Assembly (NCBI RefSeq): GCF_000485595.1
Contig: NW_014577413.1
Location: 65,905 to 129,904 of the forward strand
Direction of reading: 5' to 3'
Source: Priapulus caudatus
Lineage: Eukaryota > Priapulida > Priapulimorpha > Priapulimorphida > Priapulidae
Length of the DNA stretch: 64,000 bases
In this document: positions 24,756 through 39,014 of the stretch, piece by piece
Layout of the letters: each line of letters starts with the position of its first letter
Numbering within the stretch: position 1 is the first letter of the stretch
The notes under the pieces: generated by a model
What the model saw: the letters and a program-made list of their open reading frames with translations, nothing else
What the model was told of the DNA's origin: nothing
The model's database searches: none
Program-made: the position numbers and the translations under genes

Positions 24756-25659
24756 TAATCGATATAAGTATCGTAACTAATAGTGATGTAACTTGATGAC
24801 ATGATTAACATAAACATATTGATCTGACATGGTACTATAGTGCCAACCTTCATAGCAGAAATGGAAGCAAAAATACCAGAAGAAATAAGCTGAGTATAAT
24901 GAGAAAGAGGATGTGATTGTAACTCCAAAGTTCATGTTCACGTTCAAAGAAGTCTATGTAACCAAATCAGAATCAACGAAAATTATCTTAATATTGTAAA
25001 CGGGAATCGCTATTATAAAAAACGTGAAATTACCAACTTAATTTCGGTGAGTAAATTCCGTAAGTAAGTTCATTATAGACGAATGATGCAAAGTTGCAGC
25101 GAAGGAGTGCTCGGTCTAACTCTAATCTAAACTAAACTGAGTTTAGAAACAAGTTTATATTAGTAACAGAAGAAGGGAAATCAATGTAGCAGTTAGTATT
25201 ATTATTTTATAGGGCCCTGTTTTACCGTAATAGGCTTATTTAGAATTAAAGGAACAGTAAATTATACAAATAACAATAGAAGTGTCTTTGAATTGTGATT
25301 TATATATTTTAATAACCTAAATGCGGAAAGATGGAATGTTTTAACTATAAATTAGGTTGGTTATTATTTAAATGTGAGCATATATGCGCTAGCTTTTGTG
25401 ATTGTTCTCAATTGAGCAAGCTATAGTTAAAATCGTATCGATATCACGTTAAATTGATTAATCCGGTCGCATAAACAGGTATACCCTCGTTAACAATGTC
25501 GATGCGTCCCAGTAATCACTTATTTGTGCTCAACTTCGTTGCTCGAGGAAGATACCATAAGTTGAATATAGATGTTTCATTATCTTACGTTATCATGTAA
25601 CACGATTAGAACGACTACTTAATAGAAAATATACCGTAATAGTTTTACATTCACTGATA
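24756..25659. other. Non-coding spacer
   Basis: AT-rich. No genes or clear repeats seen after the (AAT)n/(GAT)n tracts at 24690-24755. Confidence 0.6.
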
Positions 25660-26580
25660 TTAATTACCGCTTGTTCTTAGAACATGAATATGGATACGCT
25701 TGGTCCGTCTGCTATTTGAGTGGCTAGTTAATAGCTCCAGCTGTGCAAAAATATCAACGAGACAGTTGAATCCACGTTCAAAATAACTGTTTCTATTCCT
25801 CCTGCTTACTACTTTATTTAACCCATACCGACAAAAAACAGCCAAAGTATTCACGATAATTTAAACTTAAAAATAAAGTAAGAATAATTATTGTTTCCAA
25901 ACAATTCATCATTCATCATTTAATTCCCCTATTTTGTTTTCGGAATTAGCAAAATTCAGGCTAGACAACAGTTTTAGACATTCGAACAAGTTTTGTTTCA
26001 GTTGCAATTTGCCATAATGCTTGTGTGTTGTCAACAGTTTTGATTGCCCAAGTAGAATCTTGTAATAGGTATGCATGTTTGCCACGAAGGAGCACCAAAT
26101 TATACATAGACCTGCGAGGGAGCTCGTATTTTTGCGTAAATATAAACCTCGAATGTTACCATGCATGCAAGAGGAAGCATGGCTACAATGTGGTAGCCTA
26201 TATCCAATTATTTTATTGTGTATATGTTTTATATGTATTTGTCTATTTTTATTGTTTGCCATGCTTGTGTTTTATTTTCGCTGTGACATCGATCGACTGG
26301 CCGGGTGGTATGTCTGCACACTTGTCAGCAATAATTACCCATAATCATATTTATCAGGAGTGAATAAAATATTGTTTTTATTCTCTCCTGATAGTCAAAT
26401 TCATATTATTATTGTTATGTATTATAACATGCAATACACATAATTGCGTTACACATTTCTGAAGATTATAAGTGCCAATATTAAGGTAAATAGCGCCCAA
26501 ACCATCAACACGCACGCACACAGACACGCACACAGACACGCACGCACACAGGCACACACGCACGCACGCACGCACGCATA
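25655..26580. repeat. Duplicated block P, copy 1
   Basis: About 0.9 kb repeated directly at 30270-31480, from cattcactgatattaattac to the (CGCA)n tract. Copy 2 has many 1-bp indels and one extra segment of about 270 bp. No convincing coding content in either copy. Confidence 0.88.
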
Positions 26581-27172
26581 CACATACAACACAGTACGTG
26601 AGCCTAAGAATAATATAGTTTATGTTTTATGTGCTAATCTGTTGATATGACATATGGTTGTATGTCATGTATAACACACTAATTATGACAAAGCTCATTA
26701 TGGTTAATACAATATAAAATGGTAGGGGGAAATCCATCCCATATATTTTCGTTGTACGAAATACTTCTTGCGTAACGTTTTATCTATATTATGTAGCGTG
26801 TACTGTTGGCATCGTGTTACTGCTATCATATTTTAAGAATGCTTTGTTATTGTAATAACAGGTCTGGATTGAGGAACGTGAAATATTTAATTTCTTCAGA
26901 TGCCATATTTTCTATGTGACTAATTCTCTGGTCGTCCTTTTTATTTTCATCATGTTTGTCACTTGTGCTGCTGTTGTATGATGTCACCGTCGTCATCGTA
27001 CACCTTGCCTTCATTGGTATTGTTATTGTTGTCACTATCGCTATCGTTATTGTCATTGTTATTGTTATTGGTATTGTTACTGTTGTTGTTATTGTTGCTT
27101 TTGTTGTTGTTGTAGTTGTAGTAGCGGTAGGCCTTAGTGGTAGTAGTAATCGTCGTCGTCGTCGTCGTCGTT

Positions 27173-27287
<115 letters not shown>

Positions 27288-27326
27288 CAGTAGTAGTAGC
27301 AACAACAGTAGCAGGAGCAGTAGCAG

Positions 27327-27361
<35 letters not shown>

Positions 27362-27638
27362 GCAATAGCAACCGCTCAACCGCTCGACAAGCATGGCTGC
27401 GATTCTAGAAAACACCGCGTCACGAAACAATCTGCTGTGACCTAGGCACCTAGCTGCGTCTAGTAAAAATGCGAAACCTGAAAACATGTCCCTGAAGAAA
27501 TGAGAGAGCCTAACTGCGGATAGAAGAATATAACCTGGAAACCTATCTCGCAAGAAATCAGATAACCGAAGAGCCTGCTTCTGAATGGATTCGTACATCT
27601 GCCGCTGATAGACGCGAAGCATCTCCCTTCGATGGAAT

Positions 27639-27748
<110 letters not shown>

Positions 27749-27899
27749 CCTCCCACTCCACACACCGAGTAACGCACGCACGCACACACCACACCACGCG
27801 CTGCGCTGCGCACAGCACGCACACACACACACACACACAGTATGTGATATAGCACCTGCCTGCACATAGCATAATGCCTTTTAATGGGCCCGTAACAGA

Positions 27900-28029
27900 C
27901 GAAGAGAGAGTGCAAACAAAAAACACGGGGAAGAGAGAGAAAGAAGAAAGAGAAAAGAGAGAGAGAGCGAGAGAGAAGGAAAAAGAAATGAAGAGAGAAG
28001 AGAGAGAGAGAGAGAGAGCGTGAGAGAGG

Positions 28030-28121
<92 letters not shown>

Positions 28122-28155
28122 AGAGAGAGAGAGAGAGAAGAAGAGAGAAGAGAGT
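27900..28155. repeat. Polypurine (GA)n tract
   Basis: About 250 bp with almost only G and A on the plus strand, mainly GAGA with interspersed AAGAGA. Such mirror-symmetric tracts can form triplex (H-DNA) structures. Confidence 0.9.
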
Positions 28156-30073
28156 GAGTCCTGCACGAATTAAGAGGCGGCGTACTATGAAAGCCTACGA
28201 TATAATGTCTTGCTTTTAATCGGCGCCGTTATTCGTACGTTATGCTCAGCATGTAACCCAGCTTAAATTCATCGAGGTACCACGAGGCGATTGCACCAAC
28301 CCTAAACTTTAATTATAGTTCTCGACTATCGTAACTCTCCGCCATTTCCTAGCAGCAACGTAAACCGTAAAGACATACGTATGAATTGTTTTATGCGGCG
28401 CGCGGAAGACATTGCAGAGGGGATTAACCTCGAAACCGAAACGGCTTCGTCTGCTGTCGGAGTGTAAATTGAATATCATCTCCGATCGTTGAAATTTAAC
28501 AATTATTCCTTCGAGAATTGAAAGCTACGATGCTGCCGTGAAATCAAGATGGTCCTCGGATGCTATGGTTAGTAGGGGAAATATGCTGCCAGAAGAGGTG
28601 AAGCTCAGATCCGACAAACCTGGCGGTTGCATCGGGAGTAATAAAATTGGTTACCCAACCGCGCGCCGGCGCCGACGCGTGGAGCAGGCGCCGAGGGCGG
28701 GGAAAAACACACAGCGCTAATACTTTCGGCATTGGCCATCTTATAATTCAACGTCGTCGATTTTGACGAAAAAAATTTACCCGCGAAAGGCGATAAATAC
28801 TTGTTTCTTTTACGCGAGAAAAAAACTTACATGAGCGGCATTGAATTTTCAAGGGCGCCTTATCCAATAATTCCACGAACCGCACGGAAAATTAATGTTC
28901 CACCTGACGTTTAATTTCGGAGAGCATATTTATCGTGACAACTATCAACATTGACGATGATTGATGACGACGACGCTGATGATGAATTGACTTTATCAGA
29001 TTACGCGCAAAGTGAAAATGTTGCGACGGCACAAATGAATGAACCCGGCAAAAAAACTGGCTAAAGCTGTGCATTGTTACCAGAAACTCTACTCTAGCGT
29101 GATGTATAATCGTAGATGGAAATCGCACTGTTGTCACTGGGAAAAATACAAAATAGACACAATGATTAAAAGTGCACTGGGCTCTCACAGCCGCGTCAAT
29201 AGCTAACAACTGCGAAGTGCTCGGACAACATTCAGCGTTTCATCATGCAAACACAGCTGTCTCAGCTCGCGATTTGTTGAAGAGCAATATTTTGCGCGCG
29301 CGTGCGCGTGGCGTGCGTGCGTGCGAGCATGCGTACGTGCGATGCGTGCGAGCAATGCGTACGTGCGTGCGTGGAGAAGCAGCGTGCGTGCGTGCGCGCG
29401 AGCATTGCGTACGCCGTGCGTGAGAGGCATGCGTACGTGCGTGCGTGCCGAGCATGCGTCAGTGCGTGGCGTGTGAGCATGGCGTACGCTGCGTGCGTGC
29501 GTTTATAATATAGTAATATGTCTACATATGTGTGTATGGAAGAGGTGATAGAGAGGCGATAGCGAAAGAGAGACAGACAGAGAGACAGACAGAGAGGGGA
29601 AGAGAGAGGGATAGAGGGGAAGTAAGCAGAGAGAGAGAGCAGAGAGAGAGAGAAAGAGAGAGAGAGATGATGATATGTTGATGATGATGATAGATGAATG
29701 ATGATGATGATGATGATGGTGATGATGATTCCTCAAGCCTTTCTCTTCTGCTCTGTTTCTCTCTCTAGCATGTCTCTCTCCTCTTTCCTCTCTGACTCAG
29801 GCGCCCTCTCCTCTCTGAACTGAGATCGCCCTCTCGCCTCTGCTGACTCGCCCTCGGCCCCCTCTCTCATGCTGTTTCTCGTCTGGCCTGTCTCTCTTCT
29901 CCGCTTTTCTCTCTAACTCACACCGTGCGCTGTCACTCTTTACTGTTAAGTTCTGCTGTCTCTCTTGCTTTCGGTCTTCGTTCATAATCTCGCCTGCTCT
30001 CTCTCTCTCCACACACACACACAACACACACACACACACACACACAACACCAACAACACAACACACACACCAC

Positions 30074-30125
<52 letters not shown>

Positions 30126-30230
30126 ACACACACAACACACACACACACACAACACACACACACACACACACACACACACCCACACACACACACACCACAC
30201 ACACGCACACTCAACACACACATACACACA

Positions 30231-30255
30231 NNNNNNNNNNNNNNNNNNNNNNNNN
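30231..30255. other. Assembly gap, 25 N
   Basis: Twenty-five N directly after a (CA)n tract, marking a join of uncertain size before block P copy 2. Confidence 0.99.
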
Positions 30256-30269
30256 CGTAATGAGGCTAT

Positions 30270-31480
30270 AGCATTCACTGATATTAATTACCGCTTTGTT
30301 CTTAGAACATGAATATGGATACGCTTGTCGTCTGCTATTTGAGTGACTAGTTAATAGCTTCAAGCTGTGGCAAAAATATCAACCGAGACAGTTGATCCAC
30401 GCCGTATTGAATATGGGGAGGGGGAGGTAAGCCCACGTACGCTTAGCGTTGACCTGGCTGATGAAATGGGTAAACATGTTTTTCAATGATTTACACAAGT
30501 CTAATGACAGGTACGATTAGATTCGTTAATATATATATTATATAATAACTTATAGATATAAGAAGATTTGTTACGGAAGGTATACCTGTATAGCAAATAC
30601 CGCGTGTGCTCTATCAGGCTGAATACCATAATCGAGCTTAACCCCGATACCTTGCTTCTGGCGTTGCCTTGCGAGTTCAAAATAACTGTTCTAATTCCTC
30701 CTTGCTTACTCCTTTATTTAACCCAATACGACAAAAACAGCCAAGTATTTCACGATAATTTAAAACTTAAAAAAAAAGTAAGAATAATATTGTTTCTCAA
30801 ACAATTCATCATGTCATCATTTAAGCCATATATTTGTTTCCGGAATTAGCAAAATTCAGGCTAGCACAACAGTTTTAGCACATTTCGAACAATTTTGTTT
30901 CAGTTCGCATTTGCCATAAGTGGCTTGTGTTTTGTCAAACAGTTTTGATTGCCAAGTAGAATCTGTACATAGGTAATGCCATGTTTGCCCACGAAGGAGC
31001 ACCAAACTTACATAGACCTGCGAGGGAGCTCGTATTTTTGCGTAAATATAAACCCGAATGTTACCATGCAATTGCAAGAGAAGCATTGCTACAATGTGGT
31101 AGCTATACTCCAATTATTTTATTGTGTATATGTTTATTATGTATTGTCTATTTTTAATTGTTTGCCATGCTTGGTGGTTTATTTTCGCTGTGGAACATCG
31201 ATCGACTGGCGGGGGTATGTCTGGCACACTTGTCAGCAAATAAATGTACCCATAATTCATATTTATCAGGACGTGAATAAAATATTAGTTTTATTTTCTC
31301 CCCTGATTGTCACAATTCATATTATTATTGTTATGTATTATACCATGCAATACACATATATGCATTACACATTTCTGAAGACTTATAAGTTGCCAATATT
31401 AAGGTAAATAGCGCGCCAAACCATCAACACGCACGCACACAGACACGCACACAGACACGGTCGGGCATACGAGCCCACAC
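30270..31480. repeat. Duplicated block P, copy 2, with about 270 bp extra
   Basis: Matches 25655-26580 but is interrupted at about 30402-30674 by sequence absent from copy 1. The rest differs mostly by 1-bp indels. Confidence 0.85.
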
Positions 31481-31499
31481 AGGCCAGCACACGCACGCA

Positions 31500-31716
31500 A
31501 CGCCGTTAGGAGTAGGAGTAAGTAGTAGTATAGTATAGTAGTAGTAGTAATATTAGTAGGTAGAGTGTATAGTAGTAGTAGTTGTAGTAGTAGTCAGTAG
31601 TAGTAGCTAGTAGTAGTAGTAGTAGGTAGTAGTCAGTAGTTATAATATTAGTATATAGTAGTAGTAGTAGTAGTTAGTTGTAGGTAGTAGTAATAGTAGT
31701 AGTCAGTAGATAGTAC

Positions 31717-31747
<31 letters not shown>

Positions 31748-31790
31748 GTAAGTATAAGTAGTAGTAGTAGTAGTAATAGTAGGCAGCAGC
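31500..31790. repeat. Irregular (GTA)n tract
   Basis: About 290 bp of GTA/AGT trinucleotides with frequent single-base phase slips, unlike the clean AGT tract at 27210-27290. The slippage looks like uncorrected read error. Confidence 0.85.
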
Positions 31791-32009
31791 GTAGCTGCCA
31801 GCTGCCTGTTATTGATTATGATGTTGGTGACTTCACCGTTGTTGACATTGCCGTCGCTATTGTGTTCCAATCATTATTGGATACGCCATTTCTGTGGTTG
31901 TCAATCGTTTTTGTTCGTCGTCGTCCCCGTCAGTCGATGTTCGTTTTTGTTGTGTAATGTTTCGGTCGGATAAACTGATTAACGTATTTACTTTACGTCG
32001 GTAGTAATA

Positions 32010-32053
<44 letters not shown>

Positions 32054-33239
32054 CCACACACACACACACACAACAACACACACAACCCACGACACCACGC
32101 ACGCACGCACGCACGCACGCACCCACACACACACCCACACACAATCATACTATATAATATATAATAAATATATTATATATATATTATATACTATACTATA
32201 TATATATATATTATCTATATATTATCTATACCTGTATACGCTGAGGAAATTCATCTAATGTACTTTTGCGCGTATTCTAATAGGATGGCGTTATACGAAT
32301 TACATTGTGAATGGGGTCGAATCTAAGTTTTCATTTTGTTACCGGATCGATGTAGTTTTAGCAGCATTAAATAATGTTTATGTGACACAGACTTCAACAT
32401 ACGAGCAACTGTAAACGATCGTTATTGGGACGGGCCTCAGTTCTGTAGACATGTTTAGTATTAGTTAACTCCAAAGGCCAGCTTCAATACATATGTATTT
32501 TGTATCTAATTGCATACTGGTTATTATCACTCTTTGTAATGAGCACCTCGACTAATATATGTTTATATGTTTGCACGCTGCACTAACTGTTTGCGTTCTG
32601 GTAGTAATTATCATGTGTAAGTGAAATTATTTGGAGCACCTGCTGCTCAAAATTTGTGACCCAATATTTGTATCAACTATAGCGATTCCGTGATGCGTGT
32701 AATTTTCTGGATTAGCCAACTTAGGAAGTTGTCTGAACCTTCTAGTCGTAATGGCTGGCTTGGGCCGGGGACTGCTTTATACCATATATAAGTGTTATAA
32801 TACAGGAAAGGTTGAGCATGAAGCATTCAATTGCATGTATGAATGTTACTGCGTTCGCGCACTAAAACATTTATTTTGAAAATTGGTGTGTGTTTCTAAC
32901 TTACGCATTTAAACGGACAAAGTCTAGCTAATTATTCATCTCAGAAGTTCATCTGTAAAGATGGTTCATTTATGAAGAAGTTATTCAACAACACAAATAT
33001 TTATTTATTCGTCGCTAATACAGAGGACATGCTTGATTATAAAAGTGTACCGCAGAATACTACCCCCGCCCAAAAAGTGCGTCATCTCAACCGTATTCGA
33101 CCATAGAATCAAATAGGTCGAACCAGCATTTCATTCTCTATAGCACTTGCCCGTAAAAGACTCCTCGTGGCAATGAATAAGGTTGACTACGTCTCAGTCT
33201 GAGTTAGAGCTGGTTTCTTATTTCACCAGTGATGTCAGA
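31791..33239. other. Left flank of exon L copy 1
   Basis: Holds (CA)n at 32010-32145 and (TA)n at about 32150-32230. From about 32250 the sequence matches 41237 onward, which leads to the other exon L copy, and in part 36200-36600. Confidence 0.7.
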
Positions 33240-33464
33240 TCACGACGTAGAGCTTCATCGAGGTCGTCGGGTGCGGAGACCGTAGTTCTGCGTCACAGCT
33301 TGCCTCGCAGCACCGACCTATGTAACGACTGACTCGACCGACAATCTAACAGCCGTGACGACGTACGAACGGCAGCAGTGAAACTGGCAGCCGCCACCGA
33401 CTGAAAGCAAAGATGCTGAACCCAAGTCGGTGGCGGCGAAATGTGTCATTTACAGTGTGGAATG
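33240..33464 (+). pseudogene. Exon L copy 1, noisy
   Basis: Same sequence as 42179-42411 but with lost and gained single bases (for example CACGACG for CACGGACG), which break the frame. It is followed after a (TG)n-rich spacer of about 400 bp by exon K copy 2. This is the only place where L and K lie side by side in the expected order and orientation. Confidence 0.65.
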
Positions 33465-33529
33465 GTGAGCCCATATTATTACTGCGCCTTATTTGAACTC
33501 AATGGTGTGTAGTGAATGGGTCGTTGGCC

Positions 33530-33720
33530 TTGTGTTGTGTGTGTGTCGTGTTGTGTGTGTGTGTGTGTCGTGTGTGGTGTGCTGTGGTGTGTGTGTGTGT
33601 GTGTGCGGGTGTGTGTGTGTGTCGCGTGATGTGTGTGTGTGTGTGTGTGGTGTGTGTGTGTGTGTTGGTGTGTGTGTGTGTGGTGTGTGGTGTGAGTGTG
33701 TGGTGTGTGGTGTGGTAGGG
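33530..33720. repeat. (TG)n tract between exon L and exon K copies
   Basis: Interrupted TG repeat inside the presumed L-K intron. The matching tract after exon L copy 2 is at 42467-42665. Confidence 0.9.
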
Positions 33721-33881
33721 GGAGGGCGTGCGTGCGTGCGCGCGTGTGTGCGTGTGGGTGCGCGCGCGTTTGGCGTGGCACGCCGCGTGGTGAGTGCGGT
33801 GCGCTTGGCGTATGTGGTTTGTGCGCGTTGTTGCGTGCGTTTTTGGTGGCGCCCTTATTTCCATTATTCTTATCCTTTCAG

Positions 33882-34652
33882 GACAAAACGGGATCAGTAA
33901 TTGATGACACACAATGTGAAGGTACTGTTAATGGACGGGAATCCGACACCTCGGCAGCCGATCTCAGCATTATAACGGAGAAGCAACGACGTTGAACTGC
34001 CGGAGGCAAAAGACTATAGCCAAGCGAGAAAATGGACCAGAATGCGACTCCAGATGCAGCACAGCGAGAAAATGGACCGAATGCGCACTCCAGATGGCAG
34101 CACTATACAATATCTGGCTACGACTGAGAACGCCTCCGATAGAAACCTGAGGTAACTGGGCGGGATGACGCGTATATCTCGGCAAACCCTGAACCTACCT
34201 CAGCGGTACAAATAAGTGAGAGCGGAAAGTCAAAGATGCAATGTAAACCACTGCATCTAAGCGTAACGAGCGTGAAGTGGGTCCAACCAGAGTGTAAACT
34301 CTACAGCGCGCTGTCGGATGTAAGCAGTCCGAATTCGAAAACGTCGTCGTCTTGGTCATCGAAAAACACAGAATCGTCAGCTCCCAGACCACCCAGGTCA
34401 AACCCACATAACGTCGGTTCCTGACGAGAAACCAGAACGCGTCGAGGTGACGTCAGTAAAAAGTAGCCACGAGAAAGGTTCGACGAATACGAAACAACAC
34501 AAATATCCACACGCAGTAAATCCCCGGATATTGCACCAGACCATCATTGCCACAACCAGTGCGGCAAATAGTAAAGTAGATAACGCCGGTAGTGGCAGAC
34601 GCGAACACAAACAAGAGTCCTAACCAAAAGTAAGTTTTGTGTTTTGTGCTGA
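33882..34652 (+). pseudogene. Exon K copy 2, frameshifted
   Basis: Keeps the acceptor tatcctttcag and the C-terminal TGA context of 17199-17960. Scattered 1-bp indels (for example near 33980, 34060, 34140 and 34220) break the frame. Whether these are real mutations or sequencing error cannot be told from the sequence. Confidence 0.8.
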
Positions 34653-35434
34653 CATGAGTTCCCATGCCACAACCAGTGTCTGGCATCCACTGGGTATATC
34701 GACATAATATTTAAAATTCACGAGTTAGCGAGTATACGAGAAAGACGTTTAGCAAAATTAACAGAATTGCTGCTGCGACTACATATAAAGTGTTTTTAGA
34801 TTACGAATTATTCATTCTAAATTTATAATTATTGATAGGTTCGTTTATGATATGGCCACAAGTCGTAGACGATCATAAAACCACAATTACGATGTGTTAT
34901 ATTTCCCATTTTGCCGCGGTAATATATTTTCATAGTATGCCACAGGTATACCCGCAATTAATTAACATAGCTGCCCCGCGTTGAAACATTCATGCAGATT
35001 TATTAATAACTTATTCATAGATTATCGAACATATGGTCGAACAGCCTAATTCTTATTAGGATGGTTTACTTACAGTATGCCCGTATCAAGTTTAAAAACA
35101 TCGAAACGATGCAGAGAGTGTCGCACGCTTGAGACTGTTTAAGGCAACTCCGTTATAAAACCTCACCTATAGATAACATTCCAACAATAACAACGAATAT
35201 CGCATTATTTGAATATCGCTCGTGTGATAATGCACTACGCCTTATAAATTTATATTTATATATGTCGTTGTATAGTTTAAGAGACAGGAGCGAAACATTG
35301 ATCGTTAACAACAAAGCTATCGCTAATTATTCTTAATCGCATTTTTGATTGTGTGCGAAACATGAGCACTTTTACACAAATTGTTGCATTACTTTGCATT
35401 TTAAATGTAATAAGTATTTAGGTCAGGAATGACG

Positions 35435-35466
<32 letters not shown>

Positions 35467-35480
35467 TATATATACGTCAC
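34653..35480. repeat. 3' flank of exon K copy 2
   Basis: Colinear with 17961-18780, ending in a shorter (TA)n tract. No gene. Confidence 0.8.
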
Positions 35481-35774
35481 GATGCGAAATTTTGTAATAT
35501 GAATATTCTATGCGTCTGCGCAAAATATGTTTTCGGTGGATCTCCCAACATAATATATTAACCCAATATGTGTAATCGCTTTGTTTAACCGTGACCTATT
35601 ATAATTTTAATAAAGTCCACAGTGTAAAGTAACGTGTTTTTGTGATAATTGCAACTATGTCCGTTCTCACCGAGTATGCAAATAAAACCCCCGATGTAAC
35701 CTGACATATTAATACATTGTTACATACGTTGTTTTTGTTGTGTAATGTTTCGTCCAAGAAACTGTATTAACTGT
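35481..35774. repeat. Partial copy of the gtcacgatgcg...ggtggatctcccaac unit
   Basis: The same unit reappears at about 36615 and inverted near 47300-47240. Here it switches after about 180 bp to sequence resembling 31935-32000. Confidence 0.7.
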
Positions 35775-35939
35775 ATTTACCTTAACGTCGGTACGTTAAT
35801 ACACACACACACACACACACACGACACACACACACACACCACACACACACACACCACACACCACACACACACACACACACACACCACACACCCACACGCA
35901 CACACACACACACACACACACACCCACCACACACACACA

Positions 35940-35985
<46 letters not shown>

Positions 35986-36112
35986 ACACACACCACACAC
36001 ACACACACACACACAACACACACCACGCACACACACACACACACACACAAACACACAGACACACACAACACACACACACACCACACACACACACACACCA
36101 CACACACACAAC

Positions 36113-36184
<72 letters not shown>

Positions 36185-37684
36185 TATCTATAACTGTAGT
36201 ACGTAGGAAATTCGTCTAATGTACTTTTGCGCGTATTCTTAATAGGATGGCGTTAGTACGAATATATTGTGAATGGGGTTGAATCTAGGTTTTTATCTTG
36301 TTACCGGATCGATTTAGTTTTATCGCAGCATTAAATAATGTTTATGTGACACAGACTTCAACAATACGAGCCACTGTAACGATCGTTATTGGGACGGCCC
36401 TCAGTTTTGTAGACATTTTAGTATTAGTTACTCAAAAGACAGCTTCATACATATGTATTTTGTATCTAATTGCATGATGTTATTATCAATCTTTGTAATG
36501 AGCACCTCGACTAATATTTGTTTATATGTTTGCACGTTACTAACTGTTGCCGTTCTGGTAGTAATATAGTGTGCAGTGATTATTGAGAACCTGCTGTATA
36601 TATATATATATATATGTCACGATGCGAAATTTTGTAATATGGATATTCTATGCGTCTGCGACAAATATGTTTTTGGTGGATCTCCAACATAATATAATTA
36701 ACCCAATATTAGTAATCGCTTTATTTAACCGTGACCTATTATAATGTCAATAAGTCCACAGTGTGAAGTAACGTGTTTTTGTGATAATTGCAACTATGTT
36801 CGTCCCCACCGAGTATGAAAATAAACCCCCGACGTAACCTGACATATTAATACATTTATGAGCATAAACAAAAGAGTGGAAATCAATGTTGGGATATGAA
36901 GACGTTTTTACTTGGATGAAAATATTATATTTCTCTATCAGCTATTATGTATTTGATTCGCTCATTATAACATAATTTTCAACTACTTGCATCTGCGTAG
37001 ATAGGTATACGATTCTAGGTTGTTCTAGCTCACGTTTAGCCTAATTGCCGCATATTTCAAGCCGTTTGTCTTCTTCTTCGTTATTATATTAGGCAAAATT
37101 ACAATTGAAAGTACCAAAATAAAGTTGTTAGCTACAAAATGTTGTTTTGTCGTATCCGCGTGCATATGTGGGATTTATTATGACAATAAGTGATGAACTG
37201 GCAGCAAGGCTAAAATGTGAGATGTACTGAAAGGTATATATGTAATGATGTCAACGTACGGTGTTGCATGCATATACTTATCCTTATATCTTGTAATGTA
37301 CGAGGTTATATCATTATTTCAAGCTAATAAACGTTGCAGCATTACTTATTGTTTGTGACTATTACTGTGCTCCGAAATCGTGAAAAAGATGCGCAATATC
37401 AATATGATTGGGATGGAATTTATAAAGCGGAATTTGAAATCACTATAGAAAAACGCAAAAATTCAGTAAATCGATCCACGTATAGAACGGCCATAAAATC
37501 GCGACCTTTTAGTATTATTGTCACAATGAAATAGAATTAAATGGCTGTACATATAAAACTAACTAGTAGAGAAAATGTAAAATTTCGATCATTAACAGGC
37601 AGGTTTTACTCGAAATTTAAATATCAATTCCATTATAGGTTAATGTTACAGATACATACGCACGCACGCAGCACGCACGCTCGG

Positions 37685-37742
<58 letters not shown>

Positions 37743-37743
<1 letters not shown>

Positions 37744-38211
37744 AGGGCCGTAGTGGCCTCCCAAAAAGTGCCACTGCAAAAATATGTAGCCGATGCGGGA
37801 GGTCTGGTCTCTACAGTTCAAAAATTTTTGAAATGTAGAGCTGGAATGGCATTTCCTGCATTTTCAGGCTATGTTGAAAGCAACCAATTCTGATCATTTC
37901 AAAGGTCAATTTGTAAATTTTAAAGAGGAATGTAGCTAAAGCTGATGTTTTGACTAAAGTATCTAAAATATATATTATGAGTATGATAACTAATAAACAT
38001 TATTTACAAATTGTATATACTATCAGTACATAATTATGAAAAATAAGCCTATTTTCAATCTGCATTTATACTTTCACTATGTACATCTGTATGTTTTGAA
38101 GTTTGAATTTGAATAGGCACATTGTCATATTAGATACACATTCCAGAATTATTTTTTTTCAAAATAGTGCCACGGCAGTGCCGTGCTGCCGTGGCGGCCA
38201 CTACGGCCCTG
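37743..38211. mobile_element. MITE with 16-bp CAGGGCCG inverted ends
   Basis: A 469-bp element with perfect terminal inverted repeats CAGGGCCGTAGTGGCC (37743-37758) and GGCCACTACGGCCCTG (38196-38211), and no coding capacity. CAGGG ends are typical of hAT elements. It lies inside a (CA)n tract, so an 8-bp target duplication (such as CACAACAC) cannot be told from the repeat. Confidence 0.85.
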
Positions 38212-38225
38212 CACAACACACAACA

Positions 38226-38315
<90 letters not shown>

Positions 38316-38954
38316 ACGAACAATTCCACATATAGTCTCAGGTCTGTCTATGATTTATTCCGCGTATATTCAATAAACACGCACGCACACACTACCATAA
38401 ACAATTAGTATCCCTCAAAATCGTTTCATAATCTAAATACTTATCGTTTTCCTGCACACAATCATAAACCAGGGAGATGGACAGAACTTTATGCAAGGAT
38501 TGTGGAAAACCATGCATAGAAATTTTCGCCAAACGTGTTGTGAACGAATAAAACGCCAGTATCACTTATCGGCAACATAGAGCTTTTTTTTCAAGTTCTT
38601 GGTGCTTTTTATACTTTGACGTTTTACCAGATCTGACATAGTATCTTCATCCATTCGTTAAAACGCAGTTTATTTGAATATAGGCCATTGGTGGCTAGAG
38701 ACCGTACTGATGCTAGGGTAGCACTGCTCAGATAGTAACATTGGTTTCATGACACATGACACACTGCACCACGCGGTTTTTTACTGTCATAATACACACG
38801 CACACGCGCACGCGCACGCACGCACGCACGCACGCACGGGGTAGTTTATTGCCATAATACCACACGCACACGCGCACGCACGCCTGCACGCACGCACGCA
38901 CGCCCGCACCACACACACACACACACTCACGCACACAAACACACACAAACACAC

Positions 38955-39014
<60 letters not shown>

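Noticed and set aside
28538-28732. Small GC-rich frames on both strands
   Set aside because: No recognisable content; open both ways because of local composition.
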